DNA of 64,000 nt from Paenibacillus harenae (GTDB taxonomy: Bacteria; Bacillota; Bacilli; Paenibacillales; Paenibacillaceae). The stretch spans positions 992,001 through 1,056,000 of the forward strand of contig NZ_JAUSST010000001.1 of NCBI RefSeq assembly GCF_030812415.1, given 5' to 3'. The translations under genes were made by a program, and so were the position numbers. Positions 45,100-53,902 of this stretch are shown here, in pieces; the stretch's first letter is position 1; every line of letters starts with the position of its first letter. The notes beneath the pieces are model-generated. The model was not told where the DNA came from, searched no databases, and saw only the letters and a list, made by a program, of their open reading frames with translations.

Positions 45100-45146
45100 C
45101 AGGGCATTCTCCTTCCCGTTATATCTGTATCCTATAGTACTCAGTC

Positions 45147-45155
45147 TAGTATATG
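45147..45155 (-). promoter_or_regulatory. Sigma-K-like -10 upstream of capF
   Basis: CATATACTA on the minus strand matches CATAnnnTA 48 bases before the capF start, but no AC-containing -35 lies at 16-17 bases. Weak by itself; listed because two neighbouring genes have complete sigma-K elements. Confidence 0.3.
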
Positions 45156-45314
45156 TAAACGATTATGGAATGCGATTCTATACGGAAAATAAGGCTACTA
45201 CCACCCTAGTTAGAACACTATATTCAGAGAAATAGATGATAGCCGATGGCAAGCGGCGAACAACACGAATAACTTGAAGAATATCCAATAACTCGCATGA
45301 AAGGAGGCTATTGC

Positions 45315-46478
45315 ATGGCGGATGTAGGCATTGTTATGCCTGTGTATAAGCAAAAAACGAGATTTCTGCAGGCTGCCCTGCGTTCCATCTTAAAACAAAA
45401 TTACCGCAGCTATAAACTTATTATTGTGATAGACGGTACAACTGCCAATGTAGTACAAACGGTGCGTAGAATGACCCGGCGGGATACGCGAGTGAAGGTC
45501 ATTTCGTATCGGGTAAATAAGGGTACGTGCCATGCTTTGAATACCGGCTTTGCTCAGCTTACGAACGATCCGGATATACAATATTTGACTTGGGTATCCA
45601 GCGATAACATTTATCTACCTAATTATATAAGCACGCTGCGCATGAGTTTAGTCAACGCGCCTTCTCACGTTGGTTTTGTCTACAGCAATTCCTATATGAT
45701 AAATAACAGCGGTAAATCGATCCATTCACCGTCCCGATTGAAGCTTGTAAGGCAGTGGCGAGGACAGCCAATCGATCAATTAATCGATACTTGTTTTATC
45801 GGCGCTTCGTTCATGTATCGAAAATCGGTAGCCATTGAGGTCGGCGAATACCGTTATACGCCAATAGAAGATTACGATTATTGGCTTCGTATTACCGAGC
45901 GCTGTGGAACGATCTATTTGCCAATGGAACTTATGAAATACAGGGTACGTTCTACCTTTAGCATGTCCAGAAAACTAGCGACCTCTACCAAATTCAATCA
46001 GCATAGAAAATATATTTCGCAGCTTATTCGCATGGAAGCTCGCAAGAGGCGTCAACAACTCGGAACCGAAACAACGATTATATTCACAAACTCGGCAACT
46101 CCCAATCAACCCGACAGACTTAACAGCATATTGACTCAATCCCATTACAATCTAAAATGCATCGTTATCGATCAGACACCTGCCTTGGAACTGCATAGTG
46201 CCGTTACAAGCCTGCCGGATCTGCGTGTTCAGTACGTAAGCATGCCTTACGCTTCCGATCAGGAGGTCTTCGTGCAAGCCAGGAATTTAACCCAATCGCC
46301 CTATGTCATGTTCTATTCCTCTCAAGATCCGCTCCCGAGCGACTATTTGTTAATGGAATTAAATTCAGCAGCCCTGCAGCTCCACGCTGAATCGGAACAG
46401 CCTTTATTTAATCATCTGTATTCGAGCGAGCGATTGTTCGAGACGATGGTTAACAGATTATACCCGGAGGCGGTCTGA
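45315..46478 (+). CDS. Family 2 glycosyltransferase, paralogue of the 40.3-kb gene
   Basis: About 387 residues: GT-A domain (ADVGIVMPVYKQ, YKLIIVIDGTTAN, SSDNIYLPNYISTLR, IEDYDYWLRITERCG) and a degenerate second GT-like half (IIFTNSATPNQPDRLNSILT, YNLKCIVIDQTPALE). The frame opens at 45297, but AAAGGAGG sits between that ATG and the one at 45315. It heads a rightward operon with capG, capE and another GT2, so it may transfer FucNAc or a neighbouring sugar. SSDN replaces the usual DxD, as in its paralogue. Confidence 0.85.
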   Translation: MADVGIVMPVYKQKTRFLQAALRSILKQNYRSYKLIIVIDGTTANVVQTVRRMTRRDTRVKVISYRVNKGTCHALNTGFAQLTNDPDIQYLTWVSSDNIYLPNYISTLRMSLVNAPSHVGFVYSNSYMINNSGKSIHSPSRLKLVRQWRGQPIDQLIDTCFIGASFMYRKSVAIEVGEYRYTPIEDYDYWLRITERCGTIYLPMELMKYRVRSTFSMSRKLATSTKFNQHRKYISQLIRMEARKRRQQLGTETTIIFTNSATPNQPDRLNSILTQSHYNLKCIVIDQTPALELHSAVTSLPDLRVQYVSMPYASDQEVFVQARNLTQSPYVMFYSSQDPLPSDYLLMELNSAALQLHAESEQPLFNHLYSSERLFETMVNRLYPEAV

Positions 46479-46479
46479 A

Positions 46480-47607
46480 GTGAACAAATTGAAAGTCATG
46501 ACGGTGCTCGGCACGAGGCCGGAAATTATACGCTTGTCGGCAGTAATCAAAGCCTGCGACGTCTATTTCGACCATGTATTCGTGCACACCGGACAAAACT
46601 GGGATCCGAATCTGAATGATATTTTTTTCGACGACCTTCAGCTTCGCAAGCCCGATCATTATTTGAACGTCGTTGGCCAACATCTCGGCGAGACGATCGG
46701 CAACGTCATTGCCCGCACTTATGAACTGATGGAACGAGAGCGGCCGGACGCCGTGCTTCTGCTCGGCGATACGAACAGCGCCCTTAGCGCCATTGCCGCC
46801 AAGAGGCTCAAAATACCCATTTTCCATATGGAAGCTGGCAATCGCTGCTTCGATCAGAATGTACCGGAGGAAACGAACCGGCGGATTGTCGACCATATCA
46901 GCGACGTCAACCTGCCTTATACCGAGCATAGCAGACGTTATCTGCTTGCCGAGGGCATACGTAAGGAGCATATATTCGTAACAGGCTCGCCGATGACCGA
47001 AGTGATTCAAGATTTTCAGACAGCGATCGATGAAAGGAATGTGTTGGCGAGACTAGGACTCGAGCGGAACAAATATTTCGTTCTTAGCGCGCATCGGGAA
47101 GAAAACCTCGATATCGACGCCCAGCTTTTCTCACTGATGACTGCCGTTAACCAAGTTGCCGAACAATTCGGCTTCCCTATTTTGTACACCGCCCATCCCA
47201 GATCCCTCAAGAAGCTGCAAGCCAAACAAATCGCTCTTCACCCTCTCGTTCAAATTCATCAGCCGTTTGGCTTCTTGGACTACAACCACTTGCAGCAGCA
47301 TGCTTACTGCGTGCTATCGGACAGCGGTACGTTAAGCGAAGAATCGGCGATTCTAAACTTTCCCGGCGTACTAATCCGTACAAGTACGGAAAGGCCGGAG
47401 GTGCTGGACAAAGGCACGATCGTTATCGGCGGCGTTACCGGCGAGCATCTGGTGAAGTCGATTCGCCTAGCCGTCGGCATTCATTCTCAGAATGCCGCCC
47501 GCTTCCCGTCTCCGCCAGACTATTTGGACACGAATGTATCGATAAAGGTCGTTAAACTTATTCAGAGCTACACCCCGATCATCAACAAAGTCATTTGGAA
47601 TAAATAG
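46480..47607 (+). CDS. capG: UDP-GlcNAc 2-epimerase family, CapG (FnlC, WbjD)
   Basis: 375 residues of the non-hydrolysing UDP-sugar 2-epimerase fold: VLGTRPEIIRLSAVIKACD, FVHTGQNWDPNLNDIFFDDL, LLLGDTNSALSAIAAKRLKI, MEAGNRCFDQNVPEETNRRI, VLSDSGTLSEESAILNFPGV. With CapE and CapF present, it most likely converts UDP-N-acetyl-L-pneumosamine to UDP-FucNAc (last step), not UDP-GlcNAc to UDP-ManNAc. Start is GTG one base after the stop of the preceding gene, with CCGGAGG nine bases upstream, so it is translationally coupled. Confidence 0.92.
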   Translation: MNKLKVMTVLGTRPEIIRLSAVIKACDVYFDHVFVHTGQNWDPNLNDIFFDDLQLRKPDHYLNVVGQHLGETIGNVIARTYELMERERPDAVLLLGDTNSALSAIAAKRLKIPIFHMEAGNRCFDQNVPEETNRRIVDHISDVNLPYTEHSRRYLLAEGIRKEHIFVTGSPMTEVIQDFQTAIDERNVLARLGLERNKYFVLSAHREENLDIDAQLFSLMTAVNQVAEQFGFPILYTAHPRSLKKLQAKQIALHPLVQIHQPFGFLDYNHLQQHAYCVLSDSGTLSEESAILNFPGVLIRTSTERPEVLDKGTIVIGGVTGEHLVKSIRLAVGIHSQNAARFPSPPDYLDTNVSIKVVKLIQSYTPIINKVIWNK

Positions 47608-47668
47608 CTTCGCACTTTCGATAATGAGCAACGAGTTTGCTTGAAGCAGGCATACAAGGAGGATTACT

Positions 47669-48652
47669 ATGTTTAAAAATAAAACGATACTCGTTACCGG
47701 GGGTACGGGCTCTTGGGGCCAAGAGCTGACGCGCAAGCTTCTGATCGAGGAACCGAAAGAAATCCGCATTTTCTCCCGCAACGAATTTACGCAGGTCGAA
47801 ATGAAACGAAAATTCAATAGCTCTATCTTGAACTTTCTGATCGGCGACATACGCGATTACGAGGCGGTATGCGACGCTTGTCAGAACGTCGATTACGTAT
47901 TCCACCTCGCCGCGCTCAAGCATGTTCCGATCTGCGAATATCAGCCGCTTGAAGCGCTTAAGACGAACGTGAGCGGCACGCAGAACATTATTCGTGCCAG
48001 CATCGAGCATGGCGTAGACAAAGTCATCGACGTGTCGACCGACAAGGCAGTCGATCCAATCAATTTCTACGGCTTGACGAAGGCGATTGGCGAGAAGCTC
48101 ATCATTAAAGCGAATGATCTTAGTGAGCACACCCGCTTCGTTTGCATACGCGGCGGCAACGTACTCGGCACGAACGGCAGCGTAGTCCCTTTATTCAAGC
48201 AGCAAATTATTGAAGGAAAGGCGCTTACGCTTACCGATAAGGAGATGACCCGATTCTTCCTTACGATACCTGAGGCGATCGAGCTGCTTATTAAAGCCGC
48301 TTCGGCCGCTATCGGCGGAGAAACGTTCGTTATGAAGATGCCTGCTTGTAAAATCATCGACCTGATCGAGGTGCTCAAGTCCGTATTCGAAAAAAACAGT
48401 TTGCCTGTTGTAGAAATTGGGATGCGTGAGGGCGAGAAGCTTCACGAAGTACTCATATCCCGCACCGAATCGCAGACAACGTATCAATACGACAAGCAAT
48501 ATTACGTTATTTTGCCATCCCATCCTACTGAAGAGCTCCTGAACCATTACAATCATCTGAACAAAATCAACTTCCCCTATTTCCAATCCGACCAAGAGCT
48601 GATGTCTCACGAAGAAATCAAGCTGCTGCTTCAGAAAGGTAAGTTCATATAA
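47669..48652 (+). CDS. capE: UDP-GlcNAc 4,6-dehydratase/5-epimerase CapE (FnlA, WbjB)
   Basis: 327 residues, soluble short-chain dehydrogenase. NAD(P)-binding VTGGTGSWGQELTRKLL, FSRNEFTQVEMKRKF, VFHLAALKHVPICEYQPLEA, the catalytic YGLTKAIGEK (YxxxK), FVCIRGGNVLGTNGSVVP and a CapE-type C-terminus (EVLISRTESQTTYQYDKQYY). CapE performs the first step toward UDP-FucNAc. AAGGAGG precedes the ATG; the gap to capG is 61 bases. Confidence 0.92.
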   Translation: MFKNKTILVTGGTGSWGQELTRKLLIEEPKEIRIFSRNEFTQVEMKRKFNSSILNFLIGDIRDYEAVCDACQNVDYVFHLAALKHVPICEYQPLEALKTNVSGTQNIIRASIEHGVDKVIDVSTDKAVDPINFYGLTKAIGEKLIIKANDLSEHTRFVCIRGGNVLGTNGSVVPLFKQQIIEGKALTLTDKEMTRFFLTIPEAIELLIKAASAAIGGETFVMKMPACKIIDLIEVLKSVFEKNSLPVVEIGMREGEKLHEVLISRTESQTTYQYDKQYYVILPSHPTEELLNHYNHLNKINFPYFQSDQELMSHEEIKLLLQKGKFI

Positions 48653-48684
48653 CTTAATTTCATTGCGAAGGGACGGCTTGATGT

Positions 48685-49407
48685 ATGAAACGAAAAAATT
48701 TCCCCAGGCCGATCAATGGCGTAACCGTTATTACAAGCACTAATAAACCTCAATTTTTAAACAATATATTCGATAATTACAGCAGGCAGCTTTATAACAA
48801 TAAGCAGTTGATCATTATCCTGAATAGCAATTTGATAGATGCGAATGTGTGGGTTGAGAAGGCGAAGGCGTATGCAAACGTATGGGTGCACCGCCTTCCC
48901 GATTCGGTTTCGCTTGGAGAATGCTTGAATTTCGCGGTCGACCGCAGCAGTTATAACGTCATTTCCAAATTTGACGACGACGACTATTACTCTCCCTATT
49001 ATTTGACCTCCGCCGTAAAAGCGCTGCGAAGAACGAATGCCGACATCGTTGGCAAACGTTCGGTCCTCACTTATTTAGAAGATGACGGAAAGCTGATCCT
49101 TCGATTTCCCGGAAACGAAAACAAATACCAGCACTATGTCGCAGGCGGCACGATTACGTTTCGAAAAAGCGTATTTCAGCGCGTAAGGTTCAGCGCCCTT
49201 TCAATTGGTGAGGATGTCGATTTTATGACGAAATGCAGGCAGAACGGATACAAATTGTTTGCTACAAGCCGCTATAACTATGTTTATATTCGCAGGCCGG
49301 ACCCGAACATGCATACGTGGAGACCGAACAAATCTTATTTATTAAAAACCGGAAGGCATATCTCATACACCCGTAAATTTTGGAATTACGCAACGAAAAA
49401 ATTGTAG
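48685..49407 (+). CDS. Family 2 glycosyltransferase, single domain
   Basis: 240 residues. GT-A core: NGVTVITSTNKPQFLNNIFD, NNKQLIIILNS, DSVSLGECLNFAVDRSSYNV, the metal-binding Asp cluster FDDDDYYSPYYL and GEDVDFMTKCRQNGYKLFAT. The compact form and the SxxKPxFLxNxFxNY start recall the CgeD-like glycosyltransferases of spore surfaces, but I would not insist on orthology. Basic N-terminus MKRKNFPR. Last gene of the capG-capE operon, followed by a strong terminator. Confidence 0.85.
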   Translation: MKRKNFPRPINGVTVITSTNKPQFLNNIFDNYSRQLYNNKQLIIILNSNLIDANVWVEKAKAYANVWVHRLPDSVSLGECLNFAVDRSSYNVISKFDDDDYYSPYYLTSAVKALRRTNADIVGKRSVLTYLEDDGKLILRFPGNENKYQHYVAGGTITFRKSVFQRVRFSALSIGEDVDFMTKCRQNGYKLFATSRYNYVYIRRPDPNMHTWRPNKSYLLKTGRHISYTRKFWNYATKKL

Positions 49408-49413
49408 CCTCGC

Positions 49414-49442
49414 AACCAGTACCGCCGCGGTACTGGTTTTTT
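49414..49442 (+). terminator. Terminator of the capG-capE-GT operon
   Basis: AACCAGTACC (49414-49423) pairs with GGTACTGGTT (49429-49438), then TTTT. It begins 7 bases past the glycosyltransferase stop. Confidence 0.9.
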
Positions 49443-49482
49443 GAAAAACAAGGAGGCGTTTTCGAATAAGGGGTGATTCAAA

Positions 49483-50310
49483 GTGATACGCAAAGCGATC
49501 ATTCCGGCGGCAGGCTACGGAATTCGCAATCTGCCGGCAACGAAGATCATTCCGAAGGAACTGTTCCCGATCGGCAACAAGCCTGCGATCGATTATGTCG
49601 TTGCCGAAGCGGTACAAGCGGGAATAACCGATATTCTCATTGTGTTGTCCCGGAACAAGACGGAAGTGATGAACTACTTCGACCGTTCCCCCGAGTTGGA
49701 AGCCTACTTGACGGAACGACAGAAGGAAAATTTGCTACCGCTTATTGCTCCGACCAAGCTCAATATCCAATACGTCAGTCAGCATGAACCGCTCGGACTC
49801 GGCCACGCTATCCTGCTTGGCCAGTCGTTCGCGGCGGGCGAGCCTTTCGCCATTATGCTCCCCGACCAGATTAGTTTAAGTCGCACATCGATACTCACGC
49901 CGCTTATCAAGTGCTTTGGGCAATACCGCGCCAACGTTATCGGACTGCAGACGGTGAAGCAGGAGCTGCTGTCCAACTACGGCGTCGTGTCGGCCTCGCG
50001 TCTTAAGGCGCGAACCTACGACATCGATTCGATTGTCGAGAAGCCGCTCCATCCGCCATCCCAGCTAGCCGTTATTGGCCGATATATCGTCAAGCCTAAT
50101 ATTTTCGATAAGCTGCAACAGACCAGACCGGGTGTTAACGGGGAGATCCAATTAACCGATGCGCTGAACGAGGCTTGCCGGTCGAGCCGCATGATCGGTT
50201 ATGCCTACAATGAAAGATGGTACGATACGAGCATCGAAGAACAATATATTAAGCTGCAGCAGCGTGCGCTTCAACTAAAGTCCACGAAAAGAACAACAGA
50301 GGCAGAATAA
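49483..50310 (+). CDS. UTP-glucose-1-phosphate uridylyltransferase-like nucleotidyltransferase (GalU family)
   Basis: 275 residues. Nucleotide-binding AIIPAAGYGIRNLPATKIIP and KELFPIGNKPAIDYVVAEAV, later QHEPLGLGHAILLGQ, the Asp of IMLPDQIS, IVEKPLHPP and GEIQLTDALNEA follow GalU order. The family makes UDP-glucose. Here the usual GxGTR reads YGIRN, so the exact sugar is uncertain. Start is GTG after AAGGGG. It lies behind the FucNAc operon terminator and feeds the same glycan or a general UDP-glucose pool. Confidence 0.85.
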   Translation: MIRKAIIPAAGYGIRNLPATKIIPKELFPIGNKPAIDYVVAEAVQAGITDILIVLSRNKTEVMNYFDRSPELEAYLTERQKENLLPLIAPTKLNIQYVSQHEPLGLGHAILLGQSFAAGEPFAIMLPDQISLSRTSILTPLIKCFGQYRANVIGLQTVKQELLSNYGVVSASRLKARTYDIDSIVEKPLHPPSQLAVIGRYIVKPNIFDKLQQTRPGVNGEIQLTDALNEACRSSRMIGYAYNERWYDTSIEEQYIKLQQRALQLKSTKRTTEAE

Positions 50311-50345
50311 CTTCCCTTGCTTAGGGGGAGCTGTTCTGCCTCTGT
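50296..50345 (+). terminator. Terminator overlapping the galU-like stop codon
   Basis: Perfect 12-bp arms ACAGAGGCAGAA (50296-50307) and TTCTGCCTCTGT (50334-50345) with inner CCC/GGG. The TAA stop lies in the loop side; the tail ATTTA is short. Confidence 0.7.
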
Positions 50346-50369
50346 ATTTATCTATCCGGTTAAAGCATA

Positions 50370-50422
50370 AATCCGCCCGACGGACGCAACGGTCCTAGAC
50401 CATTGCGTGCCTTAAGCGGATT
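50370..50422. terminator. Two-level hairpin after the glycosyltransferase gene at 50451
   Basis: Outer AATCCGC/GCGGATT (50370-50376, 50416-50422) and inner CGCAACGGTC/GACCATTGCG (50385-50407, one G-U pair). It lies 28 bases past the stop of the minus-strand gene and is followed there by TATGCTTT. Likely its terminator. Confidence 0.5.
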
Positions 50423-50450
50423 GCTTCTTAATCCTCGCTACAGCCTCTAG

Positions 50451-51569
50451 TTAGCGCGTATATACGAGCGACTTTGATGTCCTTCTCTTGAAGGAGGAAG
50501 CGGTTTTTCGACTGCCTGCCTTGAGCCGGTTTTTCTTTCTAGCCGGCTTGCGCGGTGAAGGCGGATCATCCGGAATGGATGACGGCCTGTGGTGGGGTGA
50601 TTCTTCGATATGGAAGAAGGCGTTGCTAAGCCGGAAAGGATTCTCGATGGCCGGATTATCGTAGTAGTTGTCGCGGAACGCTTGCTTGGCCGCTTTCGCG
50701 ATAAGCTCTCCGCTTGCAAAGCTGCCGTAGCTCCAAGGCTTCGCGGTCGCGGCGCTCTTAGCAGCATTCGTTACTTCTAACGAGTAACGTTGATAGATTT
50801 GACTGTAAAGCTGGGATTTGTTCTCAGCCAGCCAGTTAGCGGCCGAAGCAAGCTCGGGAGTAAAATGGATACAGCGAAGCGGATTGCCGTTAACCGTATA
50901 GGAACCGGCTCTTGGCTGGGCAATGTTCCATCTCTCTACCAAATTGCGATGCTCAATGCCGTAACCGGGATGCCGCAGCGTATAAACGTCGTCAAAGTAG
51001 ATCGGGGTTAGATCCATATACGAGAATTCGTTGCCTGAATGGCGCTCGGATATTTTCGCCCACCAGGTTAGAAAGCGTCTCGCTTCCGAATGTCTCGATA
51101 AAGCCAGCATGCCCGTGCTATAGACGTTTGCTTTGCCCGCTTCCATTCGCCAATCCCATTCCATAAAATCGGAATTCGTCTGGCAGCCGGCTATTATAAT
51201 CGGATGGCGCTGAGAGATTGCGGCAAGCTCGGTAAGCGGAGAGAACACCTTCGTATTTGACTCCAAATAAACGAACGACTGCTCATCAACATACTTATCG
51301 TAAATATAGCTCATAAGCGGGGCTTTGCATGCGTTTTTCGCTTCCTGCTCGTCATACTGAAACCAAAATTTCGATAGATTCGGGAAACGCAAAACGTTAT
51401 TCAGCTGAATAACCTCATCGAAATAAGAGCACTTCCATAGGTCGTCAGGCAAAGTATCTTCCATAACGCCAACAACGATTCTAGTACCCGGCATATGTTC
51501 CTTGACCGACCTTGCCATGACGATGGTACATGGCAAATCACGGGCTGTTGAGACCGTCCCAATAATCAT
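50451..51569 (-). CDS. Glycosyltransferase-like protein with basic C-terminal tail
   Basis: 372 residues. The first 280 resemble GT8-type or nucleotide-diphospho-sugar transferases (IIGTVSTARDLPCTIVMARS, TRIVVGVMEDTLPDD, NVYSTGMLALSRHSEARRFL, RCIHFTPEL near the end of the fold). The motif corresponding to DxD is not clear (YLESNTKVFSPL). The last 50 residues are Pro-, Lys- and Arg-rich (RKPARKKNRLKAGSRKTASS, FKRRTSKSLVYTR), a mirror image of the basic N-terminal tails of the GTs at 41.6 and 42.7 kb. The start codon has only a weak ribosome site. A CATATATTA sigma-K-like -10 lies 71 bases upstream. Confidence 0.7.
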   Translation of the reverse strand: MIIGTVSTARDLPCTIVMARSVKEHMPGTRIVVGVMEDTLPDDLWKCSYFDEVIQLNNVLRFPNLSKFWFQYDEQEAKNACKAPLMSYIYDKYVDEQSFVYLESNTKVFSPLTELAAISQRHPIIIAGCQTNSDFMEWDWRMEAGKANVYSTGMLALSRHSEARRFLTWWAKISERHSGNEFSYMDLTPIYFDDVYTLRHPGYGIEHRNLVERWNIAQPRAGSYTVNGNPLRCIHFTPELASAANWLAENKSQLYSQIYQRYSLEVTNAAKSAATAKPWSYGSFASGELIAKAAKQAFRDNYYDNPAIENPFRLSNAFFHIEESPHHRPSSIPDDPPSPRKPARKKNRLKAGSRKTASSFKRRTSKSLVYTR

Positions 51570-51639
51570 TCAATACCCACTATACGATAGGAAGACAGTC
51601 GATACTCGTTCATTTTTGCTAATCTCTCCTCTCTTCCTA

Positions 51640-51648
51640 TAATATATG
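51640..51648 (-). promoter_or_regulatory. Sigma-K-like -10 upstream of the GT gene
   Basis: CATATATTA on the minus strand fits CATAnnnTA; no AC-type -35 at the expected distance. The intergenic region (51570-51701) also carries AGGAAGAGAGGAGAG, without a start codon at a useful distance. Confidence 0.3.
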
Positions 51649-51701
51649 TTTGTCTTGGATCATATGAATCCCTGCTAAAAGTCTATCTTTGCGAATCTAG
51701 C

Positions 51702-52391
51702 TTATAGCTTCGCATGAACGATCAAGCGATGGGTAGGCTTCACGATCGGATCGCAAGTGATCAGCGTCAGCATCTTGTCCTTGTCGTTGTAGTTCAAGAC
51801 GGATACGTCGGTAGGCTCTACAATCGACACATCATAAACCGTGTAAGTGAACGTCTCGTCCTTCGTCTCGATCGTGATTTTGTCTCCGACCTTTACTTCC
51901 CCTAGCCGGTTAAACAGCTTGCCCTTGGCCCGCATACGATGCGCGGCGATCGCGGCATTGCCGACTTGCCCTACTTGAGCCGTTTCCTTCAGATGAGCGG
52001 CCGCATATTTCATATTTTTCTGCGTTGCGCCTTCTACGACCGGAAGCTTCAGCTTTATGCTCGGAATCTTGATCGTGGCGATCGTCTGCAGCTTCGGCGC
52101 TTCCGGCTTCGGCGTCTCGGACGGTACTATCGATGCCGGCGGCGCCTCGGTCGTCAGATCAGCCGTATCGACCGCCGCCTCTACTGAATTGCCCGGCTCC
52201 TCGCCGAACAAGTTTGTCAGATCCTCATACTGCGCCTGCGCTTCATCCTCTGCCGTCTGGTCGAAGCTCGCATCCTCCCATTCCGCCATCAGCTGCTCCT
52301 GCTGCCTCGCTTCATACCATTCGCTGGCCTTCGGGTAGAGCAGCACCAATAAGCCGATGACGACTAACGTATAAGACAATGCTTTCCTCAT
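51702..52391 (-). CDS. Class D sortase
   Basis: 229 residues. N-terminal membrane anchor (about 5-20, YTLVVIGLLVLLYP), acidic linker, Pro/Ala-rich stretch (80-100), then the sortase barrel from about 103 (ATIKIPSIKLKLPVVEGATQ). Catalytic triad His151 (AAHRMRAKG), Cys213 (LITCDP) and Arg222 (HRLIVHA). Class D enzymes in spore-formers attach proteins to the wall of sporulating or aerial cells. No LPxTG substrate is seen in the window. It is the last gene of the PMT-GT2-GtrA operon. Confidence 0.9.
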   Translation of the reverse strand: MRKALSYTLVVIGLLVLLYPKASEWYEARQQEQLMAEWEDASFDQTAEDEAQAQYEDLTNLFGEEPGNSVEAAVDTADLTTEAPPASIVPSETPKPEAPKLQTIATIKIPSIKLKLPVVEGATQKNMKYAAAHLKETAQVGQVGNAAIAAHRMRAKGKLFNRLGEVKVGDKITIETKDETFTYTVYDVSIVEPTDVSVLNYNDKDKMLTLITCDPIVKPTHRLIVHAKL

Positions 52392-52424
52392 TAAATCACC
52401 TCTTTTTTCAAAAAACTTCCCACA

Positions 52425-52859
52425 TCAGTTGGCACGAGCGCCTGCGAACACCCAGCGTTTGCTGCCGTAGAAATTAATGACTACCGTGACCGCCGTTGCA
52501 ATCAGCTTCGCGTATAGCTCATTCATCCCCGCAAGCGTCGTCATCAGCGTCAGGAATAGAATGGAGACCGCTAGTATAACACCGTTCCAAACGACGAAGC
52601 GTGCCCCCATCCGTAAGCTTCCAGACTTGTCGGATGTAGAGGAAGTTCCCGTTCCTCCGAACGTAAATTTGCTGTTCAATACGTAGCTGTTCGCCATCCC
52701 TGCGCCGTAGGACAACACTTGGGCGATCGCAAAGTGAACGCCCAGCCAAACGAGCAGCGTATATAGAATCATATCGATTGCCGTATTCAGCAGTCCCACG
52801 GCATTAAATTTCATGAATTGAATGGCTAGCGCCTTCCGGCTGCGGCCGTTGCTAGACAT
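52425..52859 (-). CDS. GtrA-family membrane protein
   Basis: About 144 residues with four membrane segments (FNAVGLLNTAIDMILYTLLV, AIAQVLSYGAGMANSYVLNS with KFTFGG). GtrA proteins are thought to flip undecaprenyl-linked sugars or bind the lipid carrier. The start at 52859 overlaps the upstream GT2 by 8 bases; a longer frame to 53000 lies wholly inside that gene. GtrB-GtrA coupling is standard for lipid-linked sugar donors, which here would feed the PMT-type transferase. Confidence 0.88.
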   Translation of the reverse strand: MSSNGRSRKALAIQFMKFNAVGLLNTAIDMILYTLLVWLGVHFAIAQVLSYGAGMANSYVLNSKFTFGGTGTSSTSDKSGSLRMGARFVVWNGVILAVSILFLTLMTTLAGMNELYAKLIATAVTVVINFYGSKRWVFAGARAN

Positions 52860-53859
52860 ACTGTTTGTTCCTGTCCCGATCTCTTGAGTCTGCTGCTTCG
52901 TCTTCCGCTTCGTTTTTATCCGGGTAGCCCTGCACTTCGCGAACAATATATAAAGGACGTCCTTTGGATTCGTCATAGATTCGGCCGATATATTCGCCAA
53001 TTACACCTAGAATCATAAGAATTATACCGTTAAACAGCAAGTTGACGGCGACGATCGACGCCCAACCCTGTACAGGGAATCCCGAGAACAGCTTCTGGAA
53101 TACGACGACGAGCAGGTACAGGAAGCTGCCGATCGATAACGTAAAGCCGACATAAGTCGCAATCTTAAGCGGTTTGTAGGAGAAGGACGTAATGCCGTCC
53201 AGTGCGAAGCCGATCATCTTCTTAAGCGGATATTTGGTCTCGCCGGCGAATCGTTCCTCGCGAACGTATTCGACCATCGTTTGCCGGAAACCGATCCAGC
53301 TGACAAGACCGCGCACGAAGCGGTTCTTTTCCTTCAATCCTCGCAGGACATCACATACTTTGCGGTCAATCAACCGGAAGTCGCCCGTATCGATCGGAAT
53401 ATCGAAGCTCGTCATGCTGCGCAATATCCGGTAAAACACTTTAGCCGTTACTTTCTTGAATACGGTCTCCCCTTTGCGCTTCAACCGTTTGCCGTAAACG
53501 ACCTCATAACCTTCCTTCCACTTGGCGATCATATCGAGAATGACCTCCGGCGGATCTTGAAGGTCGGCGTCGATGACGACAATCGCGTCTCCCTGCGCAT
53601 AATCCATTCCCGCCGAGATCGCAATCTGATGACCGAAGTTCCGAGAGAAATCGATAAGGCGAACGTTGGAATCGAACTCGCTTATCATGCTAATGAGCTC
53701 GACCGTTCGATCGCGGCTGCCGTCATTAACGAAGATGAGCTCATAGGTTTCGTTCGTACCGTCCATCACCTGCTTCAGCCGATCGTACGTGTGCTCGATC
53801 ACTTCCTCTTCATTGTACATCGGCACAATAATGCTGTATTTGACCTTTGCGGCTTTCAT
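52852..53859 (-). CDS. Polyprenyl-phosphate glycosyltransferase (GtrB/DPM1-like GT2)
   Basis: 335 residues: GT-A domain (YSIIVPMYNEEEVIEHTYDR, LIFVNDGSRDRTVEL, DFSRNFGHQIAISAGMDYA, the DxD in VVIDADLQDPPEVI, RFVRGLVSWIGFRQTMVEY) and two C-terminal membrane segments (235-300). It charges undecaprenyl phosphate with a hexose or pentose. It lies between the PMT-like gene and gtrA in one operon, so it should make the lipid-linked donor. Confidence 0.92.
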   Translation of the reverse strand: MKAAKVKYSIIVPMYNEEEVIEHTYDRLKQVMDGTNETYELIFVNDGSRDRTVELISMISEFDSNVRLIDFSRNFGHQIAISAGMDYAQGDAIVVIDADLQDPPEVILDMIAKWKEGYEVVYGKRLKRKGETVFKKVTAKVFYRILRSMTSFDIPIDTGDFRLIDRKVCDVLRGLKEKNRFVRGLVSWIGFRQTMVEYVREERFAGETKYPLKKMIGFALDGITSFSYKPLKIATYVGFTLSIGSFLYLLVVVFQKLFSGFPVQGWASIVAVNLLFNGIILMILGVIGEYIGRIYDESKGRPLYIVREVQGYPDKNEAEDEAADSRDRDRNKQYV

Positions 53860-53902
53860 TCACTCGCCTCCCCACTGTTCGATATAAGGTTCTTGCAATG
53901 CT

